Origin: Haliclona indistincta
Taxonomy: Eukaryota; Porifera; Demospongiae; Haplosclerida; Chalinidae
Length of the DNA: 64,000 nucleotides
NCBI GenBank assembly: GCA_964017065.1
Contig: OZ024786.1
Location: 2,168,411 to 2,232,410 of the forward strand
Direction of reading: 5' to 3'
Shown here: piece by piece, positions 9,771-19,450 of the stretch
Layout: each line of letters begins with the position of its first letter
Numbering within the stretch: position 1 is the first letter of the stretch
Position numbers and translations under genes: made by a program
The notes under the pieces: generated by a model
The model's input: only the letters and a program-made list of their open reading frames with translations
Told to the model about the DNA's origin: nothing
Database searches by the model: none

Positions 9771-12700
9771 TCAAGAGATTGTGTTGGTATCAAACAATAG
9801 TGGTTCCCTCTCCAAAAGCAAGGGAGAGGAAGACTCTTGCTCTCCCCAAATACTACGAGAAGAGCCAGGAATCTCCAGCACAAATTGCCGTGCACCTCTT
9901 TGTGTACCATATACTATTGATGGTGGAGAACCTAAAAATGCATTCTCATCGCAATCCTCATCTGCTGCTACTTGAGGTACTGCTATATATCTTGGTTGAT
10001 CCTTGAAGCCTAATTTTCTCTTAATCTTCTTAAATTCACAGTTCTGTTTGATGTGAATTACAATGGTTACTTGACTGACAATGAATGATAGGCTAACTGA
10101 AAAAATGGTAGCAATTTCACAGCTAATTTTAAAAGAAAAAGCTGCTAGACTAACCGTGCTCAGGAAAAATAGATTAAAAAGATAGACTGCTTCAAGTGCA
10201 TTAAGGTAAGCATTCTTATAGACACCTTTTGTGAAAGACCAATGAGTGAATATTCCAACTATGACTGTAATGATGATGTAAGCATTGACAACAGTATATC
10301 CTCCCGAAGTAAATGAGAAAGTTACAGTGAGTGTTAGTCGCACCATTAGAGTCACTCCTGTCCAGAATCGATACTTGTCTTTGTAAGGTCCTCCATAAGC
10401 ATCTAACAGTGGCTTGAACTTGTTCACAGGATTCCACCAGTACTGTGGGATACACTTGTGGCTGTATCTCTCCAGCAGAGGAGCACACAATACTAAAGCA
10501 GGATAAGCCAGTCCAATTACCAGGACACCACAGGAGAAGGCTACCAAAGTAAGGTGCTTACCACTGCCATATTCAATGTTCCCATCTACACTCCACACTG
10601 TCAATATACTATCGTTGCATGGCAGCCGAGCCATGGAAAGAGCATTTGTGACTGTGAATAAGATTTTTGTGTAAGACATGAAAAACAGTGTAGCTAGTGC
10701 TGGAACAGCATGAGAGCCGCACAACCTGCAAAGCCACACAGAGTAGCGACAGCCCACAATAATACCACCCATGAGCAGGAACAGGTAAGCAGGAAAGGCA
10801 AACTGTAGCCAAGTGTTCCAGTAGCCATCCAGTCCATCAAACAAGCACACTTCAATACCCAGGTCAAGGTTCAACCATGAAATGAACTGGCTCACTACTG
10901 GAATACTACCATTTGGGAAAAAAAAAACTTCGTTGAGCTTCAGTATATTGGCATAGAAAAGTAATCCATTGATAGTTCCGGCAGAGACACTCAAGTTGAG
11001 GAACATCAACACAGCCACTAACACTATGCCAGCGAGGGCAAACACTGGTAACAAGAATAGATACCAGTTAGAGCAAGTACCACAGCGATTGGATCCCAGC
11101 ATGATACTAAGGTGAGACTGGCATTGTCCACACAGTATACCTGTTCTATTGCCTAAACACTGACGATCTGGTGCCATGATGTCAAATGAGATGTTTGATC
11201 GATTGCAATAATCAAAAGGACAACTTGTAGTACCTGTTATACATGTTTGAGTGTTGTTGATGTAGGCAAACCAACTGTTGCCTGATTTCAAAAACTTGTA
11301 AGGATCAAGTGACACATTGCATTTGACATGATTATCAGCCAAGAGTGGAACACAGTTGCACTGATAGTGTCTTGAGATTTGGTTTCCAGTCGTAAAGCCT
11401 ATAGGACAATCTAGAAAATCCACAGTAAGTGATAGACCCCAGTCTTGTAGGCCACCGTCCACTGTGATATTTAGCAGTGCTGTTGTTGAAGACATGTTTT
11501 GCAGAAGAATGTGGAGCTGGAAACAGTTAGTGGACTCATTTTGGCCAAAGAAATGAACTAATTTTGCATGTTGAGCACTGACCTGCACAACACCAGGACT
11601 TGTACCACCATAGTATCCTACTGTTGCTATTGTTGTGTTAATTCCTTGTCCAGGATAGGCTTGTATGTGATGGATCCTATCAGAGCAGTCTGGCAAGTTG
11701 TTACTGTTGCAGAAGCAGACCATGATGGGATCAGAGGACATGGAGGATAGTTTTTCAGCAGTACTGAAATGAAAATGCTTAACTAAAGGAGTGTTAAAGT
11801 AATACGAAGTCTCGTTGTGATTTCCAATAGGCATTACATAAACATTGCCTTGTGTTTTACAATCAATCATTGTGGCACCATAAATATCTGCGCCTCCACT
11901 TCCTGCTTTATTCCCTACAAAGTTTATCAAACCAAAACTGCTGTTCTTGGACACATTATCTGGATTCTCGAAAGAGAAAGTGCAGAAACCAGCATTATGA
12001 GTGTGAAGTGAACTAAGTTTCTGTAGAGGCATCACGAGAATTGCTCCACCACGATGTTCCGCTGTGTTATTAAGCAAGTACAACTCTCCAGAAACTGTGA
12101 TGACTCCAGGTAATACTAGTGTGATACCAGCTCCCTCTGTGTATCTGTTGTTCTGTATCACATTGTGACCATGAAATTGAATGTCACTCTCAATAGCAGT
12201 GATACCAGTCATATTATTGTCAGATATACTGGAATTTACAAAAATTCCATTAGTGTTATAAATCGTGACTACTGATTTTCCGTTGTAGTTCTTGAAGAAA
12301 GTGCAGTTGATGATCTTTGAAATACCCTCCAAGTTACTGCTAATTCGCATTATTAAGAGAACAGAGGGCAAATTATGACTATTCTCAAATTGACTATGTT
12401 TTATAGTCAATGATTTCACACCATTTAGCATAACACCAGCGAACTTTTGATTAGCTATTACCATTCGTGTTCTGGTAATATTCAAAGTACTGCAACGAGT
12501 TATACTTGCTACTAAGCCTGAAGTTGTCTTCGTGTGTGAAATTGATGAGTCAATTAACAGGAATGTAGAGGAGGGGATTTTGTTACAGGACACCGACAAT
12601 TCACTCACAAGTTTACGAATGTCATTGCCTTTTAAGGGACGATTAATTATACCATTATCCATAAAATCTGTGCCTTTGACAATAATGGATGTTGAAGCTT

Positions 12701-13601
12701 TGGACACTATCGAAGCACCACCACTTGCATACATTCCGAGTCCTTCAAAAAATATACAGTTTAAAATTCTCAGAGACACCTTTCCTTCACCTCTCAGTGA
12801 AGCAGCCAAACCTCCTCCAGTACTTGCCTCATTCTGTGACAGAATCAAATGGCTGAATACAAGATTGACAAAAGCACCGATATAAGTTTCCAATTCAATG
12901 CCTCCACCGTTACCAGAACTACAGCACTTGGTCATGTTTGAGTAAGTCAGCTTGAGTGTGTAGCTGTCATAATCACTGGTCAGCAATGACTGACTATAAT
13001 GTACTGCGATTCCACCACCTGAACAAAACATCGAATGATAGTAGGAGCAATTGGTAATTATTGTTTTGTTGCAATTTTTAGCCATAAGTCCATATCCTGA
13101 CATATGTTGTATCGAATTTTTGCAAAACAAGGCCTTACTGACACTAAGAAAGTTGACTACTGCTGTATCATTCTCGGACCCAACATTCCCACAATTAGTG
13201 ATCGTAAGACCTTCGATGGTTATATCATAACCAGTGTCAAAGATGAATCCTCCTCTTCCTCTGGTGCAGTTGATAATGACAGTAGACTGCATCACAGTCT
13301 CCTCAGCTCCTGCTACCGGCCACTCACCTTGTCCCTTCAGAGTCAGCTTGTGTACATTATTGACTTGTACAAGATCCTCTCTGTCAAAGCTGTGTTGGCC
13401 TTCCAAGAAGATGATGATGGTATTATTAGTGAAGTAGTGGCCAGGCTGGGAGATATAGTAGGAGAGGTTGTGGCATATTTGGTGTGGAGGACATGGCTGC
13501 TCATGACCAGCTGCATCATCAGCTGTGACATAGTAGACATTAGCAGCAAAGGTAGTGAGAGGTACAGCCAACAACAGCAGCAACACTAGTAGTGCAGCCA
13601 T
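9771..13601 (-). CDS. beta-helix multi-span receptor, copy 3 (complete, 1,276 aa)
   Basis: Same architecture as copy 2: signal peptide (MAALLVLLLLLAVPLTTFAA), beta-helix-like ectodomain, Cys module NRTGILCGQC, a multi-span membrane block, and a tail ending LLEREPLLFD. Similarity to copy 2 is uneven. The first 135 residues, the Cys module and the first spans are nearly the same, while residues about 140-480 of the beta-helix and the final spans differ strongly. That pattern fits either gene conversion of the ends or diversifying selection on the presumed binding surface. The gene is head to head with SRCR gene A, 1.16 kb away. Function is not established. Confidence 0.88.
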   Translation of the reverse strand: MAALLVLLLLLAVPLTTFAANVYYVTADDAAGHEQPCPPHQICHNLSYYISQPGHYFTNNTIIIFLEGQHSFDREDLVQVNNVHKLTLKGQGEWPVAGAEETVMQSTVIINCTRGRGGFIFDTGYDITIEGLTITNCGNVGSENDTAVVNFLSVSKALFCKNSIQHMSGYGLMAKNCNKTIITNCSYYHSMFCSGGGIAVHYSQSLLTSDYDSYTLKLTYSNMTKCCSSGNGGGIELETYIGAFVNLVFSHLILSQNEASTGGGLAASLRGEGKVSLRILNCIFFEGLGMYASGGASIVSKASTSIIVKGTDFMDNGIINRPLKGNDIRKLVSELSVSCNKIPSSTFLLIDSSISHTKTTSGLVASITRCSTLNITRTRMVIANQKFAGVMLNGVKSLTIKHSQFENSHNLPSVLLIMRISSNLEGISKIINCTFFKNYNGKSVVTIYNTNGIFVNSSISDNNMTGITAIESDIQFHGHNVIQNNRYTEGAGITLVLPGVITVSGELYLLNNTAEHRGGAILVMPLQKLSSLHTHNAGFCTFSFENPDNVSKNSSFGLINFVGNKAGSGGADIYGATMIDCKTQGNVYVMPIGNHNETSYYFNTPLVKHFHFSTAEKLSSMSSDPIMVCFCNSNNLPDCSDRIHHIQAYPGQGINTTIATVGYYGGTSPGVVQVSAQHAKLVHFFGQNESTNCFQLHILLQNMSSTTALLNITVDGGLQDWGLSLTVDFLDCPIGFTTGNQISRHYQCNCVPLLADNHVKCNVSLDPYKFLKSGNSWFAYINNTQTCITGTTSCPFDYCNRSNISFDIMAPDRQCLGNRTGILCGQCQSHLSIMLGSNRCGTCSNWYLFLLPVFALAGIVLVAVLMFLNLSVSAGTINGLLFYANILKLNEVFFFPNGSIPVVSQFISWLNLDLGIEVCLFDGLDGYWNTWLQFAFPAYLFLLMGGIIVGCRYSVWLCRLCGSHAVPALATLFFMSYTKILFTVTNALSMARLPCNDSILTVWSVDGNIEYGSGKHLTLVAFSCGVLVIGLAYPALVLCAPLLERYSHKCIPQYWWNPVNKFKPLLDAYGGPYKDKYRFWTGVTLMVRLTLTVTFSFTSGGYTVVNAYIIITVIVGIFTHWSFTKGVYKNAYLNALEAVYLFNLFFLSTVSLAAFSFKISCEIATIFSVSLSFIVSQVTIVIHIKQNCEFKKIKRKLGFKDQPRYIAVPQVAADEDCDENAFLGSPPSIVYGTQRGARQFVLEIPGSSRSIWGEQESSSPLLLEREPLLFDTNTIS

Positions 13602-14761
13602 TAGTTAGAAATAATATCACGAAGTAATTTTGTGGTTTACTGTTGGAGACTACGTGCTTGGCGATAGTATGATGTAACACCTGTGTTGCTGAATATGGAC
13701 TGTATCCATGCACACAGCCAGACGGCGTGTAATTTGGCTCTAAAATACACGGCCAGTGTGCCAAGAGTAAGATACCACACATTCTACAATAATTAATGAT
13801 ACATTCCATCCAATATCAATCTATTGATGGTATTTGCCTAATTTCCTGTACGATATACATTGTACGAATAATTTTCACAAGCAATTTTTATTGGCAATTT
13901 TTCTTCTAAACACGAATGACACACTTATACTGTTTCCTAGCACTGATGATACAGACCTTTGCAAATTGCTTGACAGCAGATATTGTGAAACCGACGACAA
14001 TAATTTTATAATTAATTTCAGTAGTGAGTTAAGAGGATCCTGCCCCACAGAACGCAACAGACTGGCCCATTTTCAGCTGACAGCACAACCCAATATCAGC
14101 TTGTATCAGTGAAGAGTCCTCTCTCGGCCTCAAAGATTGAAAGTTGATGGCTGAAGCAGAGAACTGTTGACGTGGATAAACACACCCACTTAACACAACT
14201 TTTTGCTCCTCATATAAACGCGTACAGCGGTTTTCCGAGTATTTGCAATACTGTACCGTCAAGCGTCGCACGCGTGCTTGTTCATAACTCTGTCTGTGGG
14301 AAGATAATACTGAATTGTTTACACCCGCAGAGAAGTTAGAAGTATACGTCTACTACTTCCTTCCACCGTGATTTGAGCTGCCTAGCTGTCACAAGAGCTC
14401 TGAGAGCTTCATCCATTCCCCTTGAGATTAAATTGCGCATGCGTAGTCCTCTTTTATGGTCGGCCGTTGACGGTTGCAAGATCTTGGAAAACCGCTGTAG
14501 CTCTACTTATACTTGCGGACTCTATTAAATAGCTAGTACGCATGCGTCAAACAAGGATCCATCAACTTTCTGTATTGTGTGCCCGGACCATAATCTACTC
14601 CTCGAGCCTGGTTCAGGACTAAGTACAGCGATTCGACAAGTAGACCGATCGATTTAAAGCACAAGTCGACCCTACTGCGGATTAAATTTAACTCCAGCAG
14701 ACCAGCAGTGCTCGTTGAAATTTCGAGGCTGAGTATAACAAACACGCCTGCCTACCGTGCA
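13602..14761. other. divergent intergenic region between receptor copy 3 and SRCR gene A
   Basis: Serves both start regions. It contains the second copy of a dispersed repeat (14225-14469). Two GCGCATGCG or ACGCATGCG-type sites, resembling half or full NRF1 motifs, lie near 14434 and 14540. No gene seen. Confidence 0.5.
14225..14469. repeat. dispersed repeat, copy 2
   Basis: Direct-orientation partner of 8964-9209. Here it sits about 290 bp upstream of the gene A start codon, so it may contribute to its promoter or leader. Confidence 0.6.
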
Positions 14762-17700
14762 ATGAAGCTAAACTTGGTGATACTACATGTGTCTATTTTA
14801 CTTCTAGCTACAGCAGTAAACGGTAAAGTTGATATTTCATTATGCCAGTTTGTAATCATTCTCTGCAGGTCAAAATGCTCCGAATGGACCAATAAGGTTG
14901 TCACGAAATGGCGCAAATTCAGCCTCGTTCACCTCTGGACGCGTTCAACTACGGTACAACAACATGTTGGGAAATATCTGTGTTGACTACAACTTTGGAC
15001 TAACAGAAGCCACTGTGATCTGCCATCAACTGGGCTATGCTAGTGCTAGCAGCTACAGTAGAGCATCTGGTGATTCGTAAGTTATTAAAGTATTGATAAC
15101 AATTTCTGTCAGTTCATCACAATCGAGTTTTCACAGGTTTGGAGTAGACACTAGTCCTACCTTACTTAACAATGTGAAGTGTTCAACAGCTGCATATTTA
15201 GTCATCCTTCAATGCAGCTTTGATGTGTTTTCCTCTTCTAATTCAACATGTACAGACAATGATGATGTATCAGTCGTATGCTGTAAGTTCAGGCATGCAT
15301 GCTGACATAATTATACTGGTACTTAATTACATAGTGCTAGATAGTTATATGTTACTTTTCAATTTGAAACAGTCCATATTCGTGAGCGTTAAGTTGTGCC
15401 GCAGTCCGTGGATTGCGCACGAGTCATGCAATCCTTGGATCCATACTTTGAGCAGCACTATCCACGAATTGTCCCGATCTACGGTTCACGTATAACATTA
15501 TAATAATCATAATTATTATTATAGTCGTACATAAAGAACTTACAGTTAAAAACAAGGATACTGCTTGGTTGCCTGGTATTTATAGGCACAAGGCTAGCAT
15601 AATTATTTGCAATTATCTGCACCGATTTTGTACCCCTAAAAAGTGTAAAGTAAAGTAACAAATTAAAGTTTTAATAAAAAAACTGAAAAGTGAGGGACCA
15701 TCCCTACATATCATTGGCAATGATAATTGTGTATAGATAATTTTTACGTCTATACTTTCAAATTTTACATAATAGCATCCACACTAATTTGGAATAGTCC
15801 ATATGAATATCAAGTTCGTCTTACTGGAGGGGCAACAGTCAACGAGGGTCTGGTGTTGATGCACTGTAATGGACAGTGGGGAGGCATATGCAATACTTCA
15901 ATTCTTCAAACTGAAGCCAGCACTGTATGTAGACAGCTGGGATATGACAGTGCATTTCGATTCAATCATCTGCAAATGTAAGTACCATGCATTATGCTTT
16001 ATAGCTAATTGGACCATACCATGTGACTTTAATGCGAAAGTCACGTGGTATGGTCTAAAACTTTTAGACCACACTATAGGCAGTGCATTACGCGATAAAA
16101 ACCACTCGGGCGTCATCAATAACGGCGAACGCGTGATAATGCGCTCTCCTTCTGCTCGTGCATTATCAACGCCGTTATTGACCCCACCCTTGTGCTATTA
16201 TATCGCGTAATGCACCGCCTAGTGTGGTTTAAATATTACTTAAAATTTTGGCTAAAAGTTAACATCATTCTTTAAAATATTTTCAGTAGCACTTCTTGAT
16301 CAATTTTAAATAGTTATGTGGCTTTCTATTCAGCTCTAGCAGTCCTATTTCATTGGAAGAGCTGCGATGCTCTGATGATCAACTACAGTGCATTCTTCAA
16401 TGTGCAAGAAATGCAATAGGTTGCATAACACCTGTTAACAGCTGTAGTGCTCCAAACTCAGAGCATCTCACCATTGAATGCTGTGAGTTGAACAAAATTT
16501 AATGCATGCAAAAAGGTGCAATAATGCCGCAATAATGTATAATATTTTTATATTTTATACAGTTTCTTTCACAAATTCATCTCGTTTCACAACCAATACA
16601 AGTAAATGTCAGCAATTAGCTATAGGTACGTCATAGTTGACACATAAAATGTCCGTGTATATTGTTATTTGTAACAGATCTTCCATCTTTTCCTCCTCGT
16701 GCTCAAAGTCAAACACCAACCATACCAGCTACACCCCCTACTTGTGAACAGACTGGTATGATATACATGTATTATGTGACAATTCAGTGTAACATTATGT
16801 AAGCGGATAATTCTTGGAAACAATGCTGTTTGCTACGATCAATCAGAGCTAGATTAAAAAAAGCCAATCGTGGTAATCAGCAAATTATTTTCATTGTTAA
16901 ACAGTTTGCAATGTTAGTTAAACTTGGAGAATGCCTCTGATCAGCACTTACAAAGATATTAGTGACAGTTTAGGTACGTAAGTGCAAACATGCTCCAAAC
17001 TGAGTCGCGCACATAGCTGTAACAGCCATGTACTAGCTGTAACAGGCAAATAGTTGGTCAAGCGTCCATTATACCCATTGTTGTGGATCTGTTTAGTTTG
17101 CTTCAATAAGTATGCCTAACAGGTCAGCGTATAGCCCAGGCTGTCGTGTCATATTCAAGATTGTTGTTGTTACACGCTATTTGCCTATTTGCCTCTCATC
17201 TTCACCACCGCTGGTGGCATGGGTCCTACTGCATCTGTTGTCTTTCAAAGAATAGCCTCTCTCCTCTCTGCCAAACGAAATGAGCACTACAGCAAAACCG
17301 TCCTTTACATCAGGTGTCTTGCCCTACCACGCTCAGCAATACGTTGTCACGGTTCAAGATCAATATTTATTCCAGACTTAGCCAACACTAACTTCAGTGG
17401 ATCTCAGTTGCCCTTTCTGAGGTTCAGGTTTCCTATTAAATAGTTTCCTTTTTGTCCAAATCTATTTACCTTACATCAAATCATAAATATTATCATTGAC
17501 ATTTGAAGTATGTTCTAAACTGCTGTCTAAAGAATTTCCCACGTCATACCTACACTTTTCAGCTTTTTATTAAAACTTTTGGTTGTTTTGTTAAATATAG
17601 GTACATGTACTACTGATCTAACAGTACCAATTGTCACTTCACTGGGTGTACTGTTCGTTTTACTCATACTGATCATTGCTGCTTCTGTGAGTGTTGTTTG

Positions 17701-18598
17701 CTTGGTCAAAAATGTATGTGGCTGTTGTGGACGAAAATCAAGATCTGTTACAATTAATGAATCTGCTAGCGCTTGTGTTGAATCCACTGCAAGCGTATCT
17801 TCTCCTCCTGCTGTGCAACCGGTTGATCAAGTGCCGCAAAATCAACCAGAACCCGGAATCCAAATGGTAGTACTTCCAACTTATTTATCTCCACAGAATC
17901 AAGATCAACCACCGAGATCTCCAAACCCAAGTCAGGACTGGTACCAATTCCGAAGCCCCAGTCCAATGCCTATTCAAGGTTGTTTTGATTATTTCTTTGT
18001 AAGAATAAATAAGTTAACCTTACTATAAATGTGATAGCTATAATTATATAGTGAATATTTATCCAGCATGCATGTTCTACAACTCGGTGTGTTGCGCTAC
18101 CGCATTATACTACGTATCAATGCAGCTACGTATTATAGGTTTGGGTCGTACATCCCTAAATAGTGTTGTCAGTGCTGATCAGCAGGTGCATGAAGTGATC
18201 ATTAACTTAATATTATGTAATTCATGCACTTAAAAAACTTTACCGTATTTGCAGAGCGTGATGTCACTGTAAATAGCAAGATAATAGCCAAACTACAAAG
18301 TCACCACTTTCCAGACCATAAATGGGAAAGGCTCGCTATTGGATTATCGCTGGCAGAAGAAATAGAGAATATCAACGCTTCCTGTTTGTATGGCAGCAAT
18401 ATAGCTAAGTTGAACCGCGTGATCAAGAAGTGGACCGATGAACAAGCTGGTAAACCAGAAAATCAACTCTGGGTGGTACTTGTTAATGCAGTTAAAGAAA
18501 GTGAAGAGAAAAGGGTAGCATTGAAGCTGTCTGAGGAACTTAAAGACAAGGATGGAATCTTTTATCAACCTTCAAATGAAGATGATGATGATGACTAA
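14762..18598 (+). CDS. SRCR gene A: two-SRCR membrane receptor with death-domain-like tail (542 aa)
   Basis: Nine exons, with all splice phases checked: 14762-14822, 14869-15076, 15137-15282, 15776-15977, 16334-16482, 16563-16625, 16678-16755, 17601-17978, 18255-18598. Residues 1-20 are a signal peptide. SRCR1 is about 21-138 (GPIRL ... SGRVQL ... ICHQLGY ... CC) and SRCR2 139-255 (QVRLTGG ... GQWGGIC ... CRQLGYDSAF). A Ser/Thr/Pro stalk covers 256-302, a membrane span about 308-335 (VLFVLLILIIAASVSVV) and a Cys/basic stop-transfer segment NVCGCCGRK. The last exon (429-542) has WERLAIGLSLAEEIENI, IKKWTDEQAG and WVVLVNAV, spaced like helices 2-6 of a death domain, then an acidic end (EDDDDD). 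SRCR and topology are secure. The death-domain call is pattern-based. An in-frame ATG at 14708 would spoil the signal peptide, so 14762 is preferred. Confidence 0.8.
15647..15725. mobile_element. minimal palindrome-tailed element in gene A intron 3
   Basis: A 79-bp sequence. Its left part (AAAGTAAAGTAA ... AGTTTTAATAAAAAAACT) matches the outer head of the 2-kb insertion in gene D. Its right part (CATCCCTACA, then palindrome TATCATTG-G-CAATGATA) matches the other end of that insertion. It therefore looks like an internally deleted derivative with both termini kept. A head-only remnant, in the opposite orientation, lies at about 17538-17581 in intron 7. Confidence 0.5.
16012..16055. repeat. short perfect-arm hairpin in gene A intron 4
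   Basis: The arms GACCATACCATGTGACTTT and AAAGTCACGTGGTATGGTC surround a 6-nt loop. One G-for-A difference still allows a G-U pair in RNA. It directly precedes the MITE at 16065. Confidence 0.6.
16065..16232. mobile_element. small MITE in gene A intron 4
   Basis: About 168 bp with inverted ends of about 30 bp: left AGACCACACTATAGGCAGTG and, reversed from the right, AAACCACACTAGGCGGTGC, both followed by CATTACGCGATA. No coding content. The family is not identifiable from these ends. Confidence 0.55.
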
Positions 18599-19450
18599 AA
18601 CATTACTGGCTTACGTGCAATACCAGAGATTATACTGTAGTAGCTAGTATTAATAATCTTTGACTACGTAAACCATCATCAGTATAATATACGTAATAAA
18701 TGCTGCATACTTGACCTTACTACAGTACGATTTATACTATAACACTAATGCTGATTATAAGTGACCAATAATGATTTCCACAGTTCCTTAACACTTCACC
18801 AGCAAAGTGGCGCTGCTATTATGTAAAATAACTCAGTCATCATTTATTATTTTGACTAGCTAGATGCTAGTAGAATAATTATTATAACCACAGTAAGTAT
18901 TACCAACTCATGTTCACGATAAGTCAACACTTCCAGTTTGATTGTTTGATGAAGAGCACTCGGGCCCAAGTTGCTTGCTTTTTGCAAGGAGTATATGTCT
19001 TGAGCAAACATTCTTCAGTGCTGTTCATGTTTTTGTCTTATTTGCACGTAACATTAAATCCACAAACCTTAAATTTCGTTATTCTCCTAGTAATGCATCA
19101 CATTGTGTGGGAGCGCTCGCTCAGGTTCACGAAGCCAGGCGTCGCACTGGAAGCATGCCGCGGAATGAGCCGGGCTGTCTCACCCCGGCTCTCTGGTTAC
19201 TGGTTCAAGCTAAAAATACGTCTTCAACGCGTGCTCTACAGTTTTTGCCGTGTTTTGCCGCACTTTAACAAAATAGAAATTGGAATGTCCGGTATGGGCT
19301 TCCGCATTCATTGACCAATCTCTGGAACCGGAAATAATTACATGTATTATGATGAATAACCTCGCCCACTTGGCACTGTGATATGGGCGTAGCAACAAGC
19401 CGACCGGAACTGTTATAACCTCCAGAGATCACGTACTCACGCAGGTCAGA
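18599..19450. other. intergenic region and promoter of SRCR gene B
   Basis: 18599-19000 shows nothing I can name. About 19090-19314 is an inverted version of the promoter segment found upward of genes C and D (for example GGAATGTCCGGTATGGGCTTCC here, the reverse complement there). 19315-19450 is back in the common orientation and shares ACCGGAAAT (an ETS-type core), GGGCGTAGCAACAAGCC and CAGGTCAGAATGGC with C and D. Confidence 0.55.

Noticed and set aside
13104..13589. 161-codon plus-strand frame
   Set aside because: Antisense shadow of receptor copy 3; the same shadow recurs opposite copies 1 and 2.
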